The translations under genes and the position numbers were made by a program. Under the pieces are notes generated by a model, which searched no databases, had not been told where the DNA came from, and saw only the letters and a list, made by a program, of their open reading frames with translations. From Hymenolepis diminuta (taxonomy: Eukaryota; Platyhelminthes; Cestoda; Cyclophyllidea; Hymenolepididae), in assembly GCA_900708905.1 (NCBI GenBank), contig CAADRB010000019.1, forward strand, positions 2,208,406-2,272,405: a stretch of 64,000 bases of DNA, read 5' to 3'. Of the stretch, positions 38,799-52,143 are shown piece after piece (the first letter of the stretch is position 1; every line of letters starts with the position of its first letter).

Positions 38799-39501
38799 TT
38801 TGAGAGCTTTATGAGATGGAACCGAATCTTGTTGAAAGACCTAGGGTCCTCCTTTATTGGCCACGCTGTCTATCCAAGGCGGATTAACAACGATGCTTTG
38901 AAGAGTCTCCATATGGACACCTGAATCTGCATCTGCACCGACTCTAAGATCCTGCGTAAAAAACCGAAGAGTCGTGATGTGCCCCTCCTCACTGCTAACA
39001 ACACCGAAGACCATCACCCTTACCGGAAATTTCGTACGCATGTATAACAGTTGGAACTTCAGTGAGGTCCGCCCGCACATAGCCAGCCATCTATCATTTC
39101 TTCAATTGACTTTTCATTCTGACGGAAGTTGCTTTCGTCAGAGGAAAGCCAAAGACACTCCTGTTCTTCTGAGTGCTTCAGTTTGTTTAAATACGATTCT
39201 CTTGAGTTGTTTTTGTCCTCATAAACTGACGATCTCACTTAAGAACGTATGAGATTCGTATCCTTGGTCCTGATGAACAACATTCCTTACATATTGTTGT
39301 TCCATCAGACACTCGAAGATCTTTGGCAAGATGTCGCGCATTGACTCCCCAGGATTTTAGTCCATCATGCCCCGCCAAGCACTCTTGCCAAGTGAGTGAG
39401 TGAGTACTGTGTTTCATTTTTATAAACACTATTACAGCTTGTCCTTTCATTTCATTATTTATAGTAGTATCTGCCATGAAATCTTCTGATAAAAAAAACA
39501 T
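38799..39501 (-). pseudogene. Decayed Tc1/mariner-superfamily transposase
   Basis: The minus strand carries the remains of a second transposase, of a different lineage from the element at 18957. In order: HLAKDLRVSDGTT near 39330 (helix-turn-helix region), SYVLK at about 39240, FSDESNFRQNE-like words near 39135 with the first catalytic Asp, then RTKFPVRVMVFGVVSSEEGH (39040-38970), DLRVGADAD, PWIDSVANKGGP and, across an in-frame TAG (38843-38841), VFQQDSVPSHKALK with the second catalytic Asp. The TAG replaces an expected Tyr codon. At least one frameshift lies between 39110 and 39040. The third catalytic residue and the element ends are missing, so it is a 5' fragment. I see no inverted repeats. 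Confidence 0.75.
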
Positions 39502-40157
39502 TAATTATGATTATCGGAATAGTTTAAATTACAAAATATAAATGTCCTCAATTACCCTACGCTCCCTGTATATTTAACCTTTATAAGTATAGTAAGTTTT
39601 AAATCAGAATAAAATTGAGTTATTACTTCCTATTATATACCATGTATTTAAAATAAAGAATCCATTAAAGTGTATTTGAGGTTAATTTAAAGTGTCAAAT
39701 CATAATTTTCCAAATTCGAATATTGAAATTCAAACGATTTATGAAAATGACATACTTCTTTTGCTGAAAGTTGGTTAAGCATATAAAAACCATGGAATAC
39801 ATTCAGAGTTGTATTTTCAGCCAATCTTAGTCTTTAAGAAATAAAGAATATTTAGATTCTATTAAGAAAGGCATAAGTAACATTTGAAATAGGCTTAGAA
39901 ATAATATTCTGGAGGAATTTTAAGAGGAACCTTTCTGTCATTACGTTTGTTTACCAACCTAAAACAGAATGGTTGACTGTTTACACCGATGAGAACTGAT
40001 GTTGTGATCTCCGACTTAGTAAAAGTGTGCCCTGTCCACAGAGCTATCGGCGCACATATCTGTAGTGGATAGACAATTTACATTTTTCTCGATTGAAAAT
40101 TTTCTCTCGGTTCTCTTTTCTGCATGTGGTTTTAGGAGCCCTGCTGTCTCACCCGTT

Positions 40158-40314
40158 GTGATCACCCAAACCTGGCCTCGAAACTCCCTACCATTCTACA
40201 TGTCGTGATCACTGATCGAGGACATACGTACGACCTGGGACTTCCCGTCGCTAAACTCGTCGTGATCACGCTTCAATGATCCACGTACGACTTAAGACGC
40301 TCTATTGAGTGCTA
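40158..40314 (+). repeat. Imperfect 57-bp tandem repeat with GTGATCAC palindromes
   Basis: The 8-bp palindrome GTGATCAC occurs at 40158, 40205 and 40262. The last two sit in imperfect 57-bp units that also share ACGTACGAC at a fixed offset. The patch is GC-richer than its flanks. No gene overlaps it. Confidence 0.6.
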
Positions 40315-43300
40315 AATGAACTTAATATTCTCACTTTGGAAAATACGCACTTCATCAGTGGCCTGCATCCCCCATACTCTCGTGGTTCCTTGTCCTCCTC
40401 TCTATTCCGTTCACATAGCGAAAACTAGCAGAAAATGAAAGGCATAGCCTGAAGAATAACTTGGGTAAACACCAGACACCTAGCCGCTTGCCTATTCTAC
40501 TAAACATCTTTACAAATATATTTTTGGATATTTATTTCAGTAAAGTAAAAATCCGCTAGATCATATTTAATATCAGAAAGGGCTGGATATTTCATCTGAT
40601 TTTCAATATTGTCAAACTGAATGCTACGGGACAAATATATATCTAAGTAAATTGGAAAATTTATTTTAAATACTTAATTTAATTTAATATTTTCAACTGA
40701 CCCGAATAGGAGAACATCCAGATTTTCAGATGCCTTGCAAAGGTGAGATTTAGAGCCTGACTGATTAAGACTTACAAGAAGAAAAAGATAATTTATTCTT
40801 TGGAATATTAAACAAAGAGATATTTTACATGTAAGTAAATCAGAAAGACATTTTGCCCATAATGATAACCCAGAGTTGTCACCTGAAAACAATTCATAAC
40901 TGCTATGCAATTTTGAGATAGAATCAAATATATTTCTTACGTGAGCATTCAATTTTACCAACAAAATGCATCATTAGCCAGACTGAACTCTTTCGAAACG
41001 TCGAAGGTATGAACTTGTTACTCGAGGTAAGACAGACAGACCGACTGGGTAGCAACCAAATGCATTTTAATTATTTTGCTAAAGAACAGTAAAAGAACTT
41101 TGGAACAAATTCCTAGAATAAATATATTTATTTATTTGTATATGAAGAAACCGCATAGTAATTTCAAAGCGTATCAAATACAGATATCACTTTTTAAATT
41201 GGCAAGAAATTAAAATATATTCCCAAAAAAATAACTTTTCCGGGGGAAATACATGCTTTCTACGTAAACATTTGAAAATAGCAAAATAACTTTTATTTAT
41301 TTCCGATATACGCACGACCTTCCCGGGATTGCATTTACACTTTCACTGCCGCATGCTAACTGTTTATTATTATATTTTTTTGGATGGGCATACAATAGTG
41401 AAAGTCTCTTTTCCACAATATTTATCAAAGTTGTTACTAATCCCTGAGATCTAACCTATCTTGTCCTCACAGTGACACCTAACTCTGCGGTAACCCCAAG
41501 TTTCTGCAGCCATATCTTGTGTCCTTGTGACTTCAAATGAGCGTTACTTAATCCTGCAATGTCCTCAAGTTCTTCGTAGCGATGTTCCTTTTATTTGAAA
41601 TGATATAAAAACCTATTATATAAACCTGCCTAAAAAAGGCTACCCACTCCTAAGTCTCTCTCCCTTAATATTTCGAATCGTCATCGTGGTTATCCAATAA
41701 AACTTCAGTCTGCACAACTCCTGTGTTTTACTTTTTGAACTGTCGATTGCTGTTGTTACTGCCAGCTCTATTGGCTACCTCTACATACCCCTGCATTTAT
41801 TCAATCTTCATATTTCACAGGAAATCAATAAATTTTTATTCGATTCAATTTATTCGATTTATTTAAAATTTTCTTCAGAAACTTCATCCGGGAATTATCG
41901 GTATGATTACCATTTTTCTTACAAATTGTCTCTTTTCTCTCCCCCTTCACTGTGATAGTTCAGCATATCACTTAACAAATCGAACCTAACTCTTTCGAAT
42001 CGGCAAGGGTTGTCGAATCCCGTTAGTCTTTAAGCTTATTAGATTTTAATCCATTCCAATTATAATAGTAACTTTACTTGGGTTTAATGCTACATTTTAT
42101 ACTCTAACCTTCAGAATTATTCTGATTTACCTTTAATGGCTTCAATTTAGAAACAAAGCAGAAGTCGAAATCGATTGGTGAAGAACTGCTATGCACAAAT
42201 AACCCCTTTTCAACTTGTTATTATCGTATGATGAGGTTGTGGGAGTAAATTAGGCAAAGCCAAAAGCTGAGAAAAACGGCGATAGGTAGCTTAACTATTT
42301 TTTTTTAAATTTCGCTATTCAAGCAATTAAATCACCATCACAAAGGCTCTTGAATAGAAGATTTATCATTTTTAACATATTTCCATTTTTAAGAGTTTTA
42401 AAACGGTTTTACCTATTCCAATTTGTAGTAGATCTATGTACAGAAGGTAATGCATGTATTTGGAAGTACAGTGTGTTAATAAGTTCATTTAAATGAAGAT
42501 CATATCAAGCATACGAAATAGATAATAGGATGTATAGCTTTCAAATTGTAGTAAATTGAAGAAAAGGCCTTACTCTAGTTTTCTCAATTTCGGTATACTT
42601 TCCATTTTTCAGTTGTAATGCTTAGTCCAGTGGAACATATTCTTCGGGAAAAATTATTTTTTATTTTGTCCAATAAATTTGAATTTGGTATATATATGAA
42701 AGCACAAAAAAGATAAGAAGAGAGATTGCATGGCCAATTTCTTGTTTATACGCTTGCAATATCTGACATAAAGATTCTTAAGATAATAAAATTCTCCAGC
42801 GTTCGAGTAATGGTCAATTCTACTACCGAATGGTAAATTATATTCATTTGTTAAACCAGATAATATTTTAGTAACTTAGACGAAAAGATGGTTGGATGAA
42901 GAGCGGTCTTATTTTCAGGTGCTTCTGCACCATGAAGGGAGGCGAAATATTCTTCATAGACTTCTATAAGTTTTAATTTATATAAAAAAATATTATATCT
43001 GTTGGCTGCTTATCCATTTCTTGTTTTCAACTGTTGTCTTTTAGGAATTACGTAAAAGACACAAAAGGCCAATTGAAATATATCTTATCTAGACCATGTC
43101 GTATATTGTAGAAGTCAGGGTGACTCTATTGAGGTGCCTGGGTATCACAACAGCCAACCTATTTTACTAACTGCTTAAAAGAATAATTCATGTTTAAGTC
43201 CTAAATTTACCTATTCTAGCTCTTAGTTAGGACTAACATATCCGTTTAACTATTATTTATCTTCTGCTAAAACGTCACCTAACTTTACAATTTTGAGCGG

Positions 43301-44126
43301 TCTGAAAATACTACGACGCATTTTATTTCACATAAACGAAGTTGTAACTTAAAGTGACTTTCTCATTAAATCGAACATAATTGAGATCTAAATTTAAACT
43401 CTTCCTAACTAATCTTATTGCCTAAGATTTTCATTTGCAATTTTTAAAATGGATATGGTCTAGATGTAGAGATGTATTGCTGGCCAAATAAAAAGAGAAA
43501 AAAGCATGTGATATTTCAACAATTTTTGTCTTGAAGATGTAAGCTATCTATTGACTTCTGTTCCTTACAGCCTTAATTTGATAAGGTTGAGAAAGTTATA
43601 TTAATTTAAACCCTAATTTTTATTTTTAATCTATCCAACTATCATTATAACTTTTTATAAAAAAGGAAGCTTTGGATCTATAACTTTTCAAGGTTATAGA
43701 ATCGTATATTAACATGGTAACTATAGAATATTTAAATGATTTTGCAGGTAGCGCTTTCTAAGAAATTGAATTAACCAACAAGATCGATAAGGTCTGTCAA
43801 AGTTGTATTTATTTTTCTGTCCTAACATTTATTTAACTACCCTACAAAAGAAATATAAGATCTATGTAGAAAAAGGACTGAACCTGATGCAAAATTAGTA
43901 ACACTGCCCATGGCATGAACTCAGAAAATATAATATCAGAAAGTACTTTAACACGGCACGAAAAGATAAAGATACCAACTTAAATTGCATAGCAAGAACT
44001 ATTCAAGCACGCAAGTTGACAGTAAAAATTGTTTAAATTTAAGCATAAATTAATTTATGATCTCCAAAAATAGAACGGTTACATGAAATGAAAGATCAGA
44101 AAAATCATTAATTATTCGATAACAAT

Positions 44127-44132
44127 TTTATT
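44127..44132 (-). promoter_or_regulatory. AATAAA poly(A) signal of DNase II gene
   Basis: AATAAA on the minus strand lies about 70 bases after the DNase II stop codon. Confidence 0.6.
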
Positions 44133-44201
44133 TATCAATTAAAAATGCGAAATCAAAACAAATCATAAAAAAGGGAATATCACGAAACAGTTACAATTTG
44201 A

Positions 44202-47200
44202 CTAGTTAAGGGATAATGAAGGAGATAGTTTACTCCAAGGAATGCTGATCGGACACCCTTCAACTTCGACAACTATATCTCGGAAGAGTTCCCAGATTCT
44301 TGGATCCATCACACAAAGTGTACCACCACCTCTCGAAAACTGACTTTCCTAAAATACAAGAAGGATTAAGGACATCACCACAATTTATTCTCCAAACAAG
44401 CTGATTAAATGAAAGAGAAATGTACAAAAATATCAGAAGAATTAGGAATGATAATTTAGAGATCAGAAAGGTGGTCAAGGAGTCCATTAGTGTCCTTACT
44501 CGAAGTATTCATTAATCATGTATAGGAGGTGTGGTCTAAATAAATCTTTATTAAAGTATACCATATACTAAATTATAAGATGCCTGAAAGATGAGAATAA
44601 GACCCAAGAAACGAGGATGATGTGAGGCAACCGTCTTGCTCATGACCTTAAATTTCCATTAAATACGATCCTATTAAGATGAATATATGGCCTGATTAAT
44701 TCAAAGTTTCCATATTTGATTGATCGATCACGATATGTATGTGTCCCATTGGTGCAGGAGGGTTGTGGGCCACTTCTAACATGCTTTTTTGTAGCTTAAA
44801 CATGTAAAAAAATTCAGAAGCGATCGCATTACCCTATATACTAGGTTCAAATACCTTAATAATTCTCACAAGTTCAATGTCTGGATTGTAAAGATAAGGG
44901 CAAGTAAGACTGCCTTCAATGCATACAGAGAATCATTGCATATTAAGGAGAAAATATGACGGGAATAAATTTTGAAGAAATTCAACAAAAAATTTTATTT
45001 TCATAAAATGTCATTAAGGAAGAAGATCTATGATGCTGAGGATTTTCCTGTGAATATCCAGTTGTAAACAAAAGATATAGTGATAGGAAGAACATACAGA
45101 GATAATTACCAGTTTTTAAAATTGGTTTCTTAATTTTTAGCAATAGGAAAATGTGTAAATTAAACATGTTTTGTCATATAACAGAAGGACGCCAACTCAT
45201 AATAGATTAATTCATTATATCTGACAATAACAATTTGATATGGTAATTAAGAAAATTATTTAGATGTTTAGAAATGTGCATTGGTTAATTATCAAATTAC
45301 TTTTAAATTAGCATAATTTTAAAAAATCAGGCTTAATGTTAAAATTTCGAAAATTCTAGATCAAAAATATTTTGACAGTGTCTTAAAAAACACAATGTAA
45401 AAAATATTCAATAAATAAAGCGAGAATGTTAAATTTTTTCCGTGTCTATGATGCAAAATTGAGAAAAAAATAAATAATTTTTTCGCGGATAAAATTAGCC
45501 ACGTGGTTAATATTAAGAGAAAAACTACTCCTTACACTTATTTTGGTTAGGCTTTTAAGTGCAGAGAGAATAGTATTATATAGTTATCACATATTTTACT
45601 ATCTAAAAAGCCTTACAATTAATATGAACTTATGAAAATGCCAACATCCATAAATTAAAACTCCTTTTGTTGATAGAATAATTCTAACTGTAGTGGTCTG
45701 ATGTCAGATGTGCTGGAAGCGTTCAAGTTTAGCACGAACGTTTACGTTTGTTCGCCTTGCACATGATTTGTCCCTCTAAAACAGTTTAATTTTGCCTTCC
45801 GTTATGCATGTGAGATAAAGTACTAAGCTATCGACATGATAATTTTGCATCGAGTCAGGTTAGCAAGAAGTGGTTCAGAATTCCTCAGTTCATATTAAAT
45901 GATTCAAAAAACCCTATAATGACTTACTATGACAAGTCCATTTACTTAAAGATTATATGGAATATACGAATTGGAAAAAAGGGTGGATAGCTTACAAATT
46001 CCAGTATAAAGAAGAGAGCTCTGCGAGGCCTTTTATTAGTTATTTTCCATTTTGATATTCTTCTTCATCTTTGATTTGTAATGTTTAGTTCTGAAATTTA
46101 TATTCAAGAAAATACTTTTCTTTATTTCATTGAACTGCCTTACATTTAGAATAATTTTATGAAAGTACACTCCCGGCAATGTGAAAAATAAGAGTGGCTG
46201 CATGGCCAAATTCTTTATTATATGCTTGTATTCAATTAACTTATTATTATCATGCTTTAAAAGGAAAATGAGTTTAATTTAAGTAAAATTCAGCCTGAAT
46301 ATTGCTCTAACTGGTTTGTACATCGTCATTATTCATTCATAAAATTATAATTGGTGGAGAATAATGGGGACCCAAAGGACTTTAAATATAACACTAGATC
46401 GAAGGATCGAATATGGATTAGAGGTACTACCTTAGTTCACTTGTCAGCAATTCCTAATCAATTATATGAACAGATGAACGAAATGCATCCTTTCCATTTT
46501 ATTTGAAAATAAAAACTGTAAATATCTGCTAGTGATTCAAAGTTATTTACCTTTGAACTTGATACGGGATCGTGTTTGCAATAAAAAGTAATTCATAAAT
46601 AACCATTTCGAGAATCCCTCATTGATTATTACAATGCAAAGCCATTCTAATTTTAAAATTTCTTTTATTCACCAAAGTAGTCGAGAAGTTACGTTTCAGA
46701 TGCTATTTTTAACATATTCCGCGCATTTACAAATAAAGATCCACGATTCGCATCACTCTTATCTAGCTGAGACAGGCGATTGTGGAAAGATTTCAAACTC
46801 TACTCTAATTGAATTTTATCTTAACACCAGAAGTGACAATTACAATACAAAAATAAGCAATAAAAACACCTTTCCATTGACTTAGTTGGGACAAAAGCTC
46901 TTTATTAATGATATGTGGAGGAGATATAAAACTGGGAGAACGGAAACAGTCCAGATAACCGTAGACATATTCAGAATAACTACCAGTTAACGATGTTAAT
47001 AAAATTAGAACAAAAACATAGTTATTGGAGATTTATCCCAGACTCAATTATTACAATGGAGTAAGAAAAAAATTCTTAAAGATAGAAAAAATCATACCAA
47101 TTTTCGATCCGATTGCCGTTTCGTGCAAAGGCAAAGGAAATTTTTTCAAACTGTGAATTCAATGATATTCCACATGAATATGCTTCAAAGGAAGCTTCAA

Positions 47201-50200
47201 AATCTTTTAATATTTTATCATTTTACAATGAGTAATTACTAATTACGGATCTCGTGAGGAACATGTTTATTATGTCTAGTACAAATACATCGACTACGGA
47301 ACTCTGTTAATTTACACTTTTAGCTATCCCATCTCAGACTGTGAATGACCAAATATCATGTTAGACCATTTTGCCTTTTCAACCATTGGAAGAAAAAAAA
47401 CGAATTTAAATAACCAGACCAACCATCACAATTAGAATTGCAGAGAAGCATTTGCTGCCATACCGAAGATGATTCATGAAATTTGAATTTGAGTATGTTA
47501 GCTACTACTTAGTAAGCATTGTACAACCCGAGTCCAAAAATCATATGAAGTAAGGATTTGTGATAACTTGATGTTGATCTTAGCACTTTTATCACCCTCT
47601 ATCACATATTAAAATTTCTGTCAACAGATTTCACAGAGTTAAAATTCATAATCCTTTTTGTTATACCCCCGGTAATAGTACTAATAACGGTTAACTAATT
47701 TATCTGAAAAATTACGTTGCTATTACAACGTCGAGTACAACAACTATCGCTATTCAAAAACCATAGCGATAAATTTCCGAAACTCACCAAAGTGAACTCT
47801 CCAAAACTAATATTTTGCAGACAGAAAACAATTTACACCTCTATGATTGAGAAGCCTGCGACTTGAGAACCATTTTGGTAGAGATTATCATTTTATCTAA
47901 ATTCTGTGATCATTAAAAGTGTTTTGATTTTGTTTCGGTCCCGTACCACCTACCTTTGCAGACATGCACGTTATAAAAATCCACTAACACACTGTGTTTT
48001 TCTTATATTTATTTAACACTTGTTACTGTATCTACCATTAAACGTAGTCCAAAAAGATCCAAACATGCATTATTTTAATTTCCCATGTAGTTTCAGAGAG
48101 TAAAATAATCTGTAATGAAGAATGCATTTATTTCAAATGAAAGTGAGACGTAAGACCCTCCTTAAGTGGACACAGGATAAAAATAAGAGTAGAGGCAGAT
48201 ACTTAGATTCATTAAAGTGAAAAAGAGGATTACTATGCTTCCATTTAAAAACAAAAATAAATTAGCTGCGTAGATCTCAAAACAATGATTACGTCTGGAT
48301 GATTGACCGAAAAAGCGGAGTATATAAATTATTGAAGACGAAATGATAAACTTACCGATCTATTAATATCCCCAAAGCAGGTCCACTTGTCACCCTCTTC
48401 GTTCGCAGACACCGTCCATTTAGAGTGATCTTGCGTTGACTTGAACTTTACTTTCATCGACTTGGGCCATTCAAGTTTTTCGATATTTTTCACCTTAATC
48501 GAAGAAATATTATATAAGTCAATGCTGTAGATAAAGCCAAACTTATGCAAGAAACGAAATAACAAAGAGGAGCCTTCTTATCCAAGAATTGTAGATAATG
48601 ATAAAGGAATTTTTTAATCAGATGTGTTTAAAGATGTCAACCCTCCTAAAAATCTTTTCAAATTGCGGGTTAACGCTAACACGACAAGATTCTTATTTTG
48701 TGGATGAAAAATCTTGAGTGTAAAATAACATACGATTAAAGGCTATCAACACGCATTAAGATAGTCTAACTAATTCCGTGAATTAGGTTCGCTTGCAGCA
48801 GTCTAAACCTTGACAAAGTGACCATCCTTAAAACTGATTTGATTTCTCGAACCCCGAATTTTGATATCAATTCCCCCTACAATGAATAAATATCCGTACA
48901 AGATCATACGGAAAAATTTAAGTGCACCGTTTCTATGATTTATTCTAGCCCACTTGGCTCTACAGCCTGTTGTTCAAAACCCCTACAATGCATACTGCTA
49001 GAGTAGAGTGATGTCTTGGAGACTTCTCGGCAAAAGACTGTTACCCTGTAACCCTCCATGTCAGCCAGACTCAACCAATGCAGTTAGTCATTCCGCACAC
49101 CTAGAATTTACTCATTATGACATTCCATAACAAATTGCAGTTTGAACAATATCTGAGACATATCTCAAGTATTGAGTCTGTTAAATATCAAAATGCTTTA
49201 TAAATAGCTGCTATTCTTGACTATAGCAACTTTTTTCGCTTTCCAATGAGTTAAGGTCTTAAAATGAATTCTTCTGATATCTGTGGCAGGAAATCTGAGG
49301 GTTAAACCTAATATTTAAGCATTATTAAGGCGATTTTTGAGAGAATTTTTAAAATATAATTTACTAAACATTATAAGATATTCAAATGTGACATTCAACA
49401 TGGATGCATAAAATGAAGCATAATATAAACACAGTATATTAGCATCATATGTGAAAGTAATGACCTATAAACACATTTTTCCACTAAAATACACACAAGA
49501 TCATATGAAAACCGTTCGATTTCGAAACTAAAAATTTTCGGGACATTTTGAAATTATCTGAGAGAACTCTGTTTGCTAGCTAGGAGAAAATATATAAAGA
49601 TCAAGCAGATTTACCCAGTATTCGGTAGTGCAATTTGATGGAAGGTTTGATGCTGTATGTCGCCAGGTCTCAGCGAAAAGTGGAACTTTCAAATTAGGAG
49701 CAACCAAATCCGAATATAAATCTAAAATTAACTGAATAAATAATGAAAAGAATATAATGTGCATATAGCATAGTCATTTTTAAATGCCATAATATGTTAA
49801 AAGTAATAAAATAAAACGAATATTTCTGCCATACCTTGGTGGAACTTGCGCGATTTAGTAAATAGTCGAAGAACTAAGTCGCTTTCCGTTGCATTGAGGG
49901 ATGATGACAAAAACAAACTGGCATTTTTTTCTGGCTTGTGATTAAAAGCATCTTTCAGCTTCGGAATCAATTCTGCAATTGATTCGGGGAGCTGGAAGCT
50001 CTGGATAAGAGGGCGACTTATGACAAGATGATCAGCTTAAAAGTAAAATAAAAAATAAGTATCAATTTATAACTAATTTGATAGAGGATCAGTGATAAAT
50101 ATACCTATGGTTTCCAGAGAAGAATAGTTTAGTGTTACGCAGAAAAAGTGCTGAGCATACTCCTTGCTAGTCTCAGGATACACAAACTGATTCGGTTTCA

Positions 50201-50708
50201 TTGAGAGTTTTGGGACACTGTGAATTAGCCAGAAACCTCGATCATTATCGGGGAAGGCCAAAAGACCTAAAATATAAACTTTAAACTACCAAAATACCAT
50301 TATGCTGTAAAATTATGAGATAAGTTATCCATGAACTAACCTTTCATATGGCCATACCATACGTCACTTTTAGACACTTTATCAGGAACTTCGTCGTTAT
50401 ACATGCCAAAGACAAAATCCTTATTTGTGTCATTAAACACTTGATCAAAAGTGTATTTTAGAAACCCATCATATCTCAGATCACCATTGGTTGAATACCA
50501 GTTGGGTTGATCAGGTTTTGCTAAACCGTATGAAAATCCATCTGGAAATTTGTAAGCAATTAACCTAGAAGCCTAATCATGGTTGATATTTTTTATCTTA
50601 CCAGTCAACCACGTTATTATTTTCATCTCGACAGCCAAAAGTGTTATTGGCTAAGGCTGAACAGAAAAGTGTATATAAAATCAAAAAAATCCTTGAGAAT
50701 TTTACCAC
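44202..50708 (-). CDS. DNASE2: Deoxyribonuclease II, complete except for its own ATG
   Basis: Seven exons join in frame: 50708-50602, 50564-50341, 50266-50105, 50035-49835, 49721-49615, 48541-48356 and 44348-44202 (TAG), giving 377 residues, close to the family's usual 350-380. Introns are 37, 74, 69, 113, 1073 and 4007 bp. DNase II cuts DNA at acid pH in lysosomes or outside cells. Exon 1 encodes a signal peptide ([17 protein letters not shown], likely cut after ALA), then [12 protein letters not shown], the mature start of the family. Both catalytic motifs are present: GHMKG at the exon 2/3 join and DHSKW in exon 6. Other signatures are [28 protein letters not shown] and SRGGGTLC. The odd point is the start: exon 1 opens right after an acceptor (CCGATATTTTTAG) with GTG GTA AAA and no ATG. 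Either a short upstream exon or a trans-spliced leader must supply it. The two large introns hold no recognisable gene. Confidence 0.93.
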
Positions 50709-52143
50709 CTAAAAATATCGGGAAGAAAATGACATAAGCCCACTAAATTGCCCGCTGTAGATTCAATACTCTCTTTCAAAAAAGACAAATCATTAGACAA
50801 ATTCTTAATTGAAAAATTTTTAATAATATATTTTTATTTCCAAATATAAAAAAGAAATATAAGATAATACAACAAACCAAACACTGCGGCATCATAAAAT
50901 GACCTTGAAATGAATATTACTGAGTGCATTTTAAATTGCAATGTTTACTCATATAACTGTAAATTATTTCGCTTCATCGGGCTAAATCAATATTTTTAAA
51001 GCAATATTCTAGTGTATGGATTCCTGAAATTATTACTTGTATCAATCTTTAGTTATTTTAGATTTTATTATTAATCATTCGTTGCATTCACTAGAGATTA
51101 CTGGTTACGTTGTTGTATGATCGTAGTTTTAGAGCAAACACCTGCGGGTGTAAAGCGCCAGAGGTAGATTTTTACAACAACTTATACTTACACAAATGAT
51201 GATTACTTATGTAAATTAAAACTCGACGTTTTACTTTTTTTGAGAAGATTAAAAGAACTGCCCAAAAAGATGTTATATTTGTGCTTTTTATAAAATCGAT
51301 TAACCACATTTAACCTCTTCATCTATGTCTGATGATAAAACGTCAGAAAAATAATATTGTATGTGGTCATATCACTTTTAAACTTCTGAGATTTACATCA
51401 TACCCCTGTGTTGTCATTTTGACTGCCTTTGTTCAGTAAGACTTCGGACTTTGGAATAAAATTGAGTTTCACTATTTTCCCTGATTTGAGGAGACCAAAG
51501 CAACATTTGGAGAAAGTTCAGAGAATTGCCTGATTTAGTTCAGTTAAAAATTCTAATAATTTTACATAAAAAATAAACTGAAATATAAGCATTGTAAAGC
51601 GACCTCGCTTGAAAAGATATGCTTTTAAATATTTCACCATTTATTACCATATTGAATTGGAAAAAGAAAATGTCACTAATTCATGTTCCGATGTTGATCA
51701 TAAATTTAAAACTCACATGCAATTGTTTTTTAAATTGAAGGACTACAAAAAAGGGGCAAATTGATTTAGCATCTTATAAAAAGCACCGAAGCAATCACAG
51801 TTCTTTTGAAACCTTCCAGTAAATATATGCTCTTTAATTGATGCATTGATGTAGCGAATGGCCATTATTTTTAAAAACAAAATATTTAATTCCGCGTTTG
51901 TTTTCTTTTGGTTTAATATTAGGTCAATGCAAGATCTTACATCCGGGATGAGGGAAAACACTAGCAACTGAACCAATGAATACGAATTCATTTATCCAAA
52001 TTTTGCAAAAAAACCGCAAATGAGAATTAAGAAATCAATTGCAACTTATTATTAGCGGTTACGGAATGTTTAAGTGTAAGATAATTTTTTTTATTTCTAC
52101 GTTGATACACGACGGAATGAAAAAATTAACGCTAATCATTGAT
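50709..52143. other. Gene-free stretch upstream of DNase II
   Basis: I see no exon that clearly supplies an ATG for DNase II. The stretch is AT-rich. On the minus strand it ends in a pyrimidine-rich acceptor at 50709. Confidence 0.5.
52090..52095 (-). promoter_or_regulatory. AATAAA poly(A) signal candidate for the small frame
   Basis: AATAAA on the minus strand lies about 50 bases after the stop at 52144 and is followed by an A-rich run. The position suits the small single-exon frame. Confidence 0.4.

Larger units (their letters stand above)
34968..44201. other. Region between YIF1 and DNase II: repeats, no functional gene
   Basis: Apart from the R1 copies, the SINE, the transposase pseudogene and the short repeats listed separately, I see no exon chain. 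A patch at 41400-41720 with ATATAAA words, a pyrimidine-rich run and CCAATAAAAC could be a solo LTR. Part of it resembles 16440-16500. Confidence 0.45.

Noticed and set aside
40674..40964. 96-codon minus-strand frame
   Set aside because: It is AT-driven, has no family motif, and an apparent acceptor inside it leads to no exon chain.
44982..45167. Minus-strand frame with a signal-peptide-like hydrophobic run
   Set aside because: It lies inside DNase II intron 6, lacks splice sites and has intron-like composition, so it is most likely chance.
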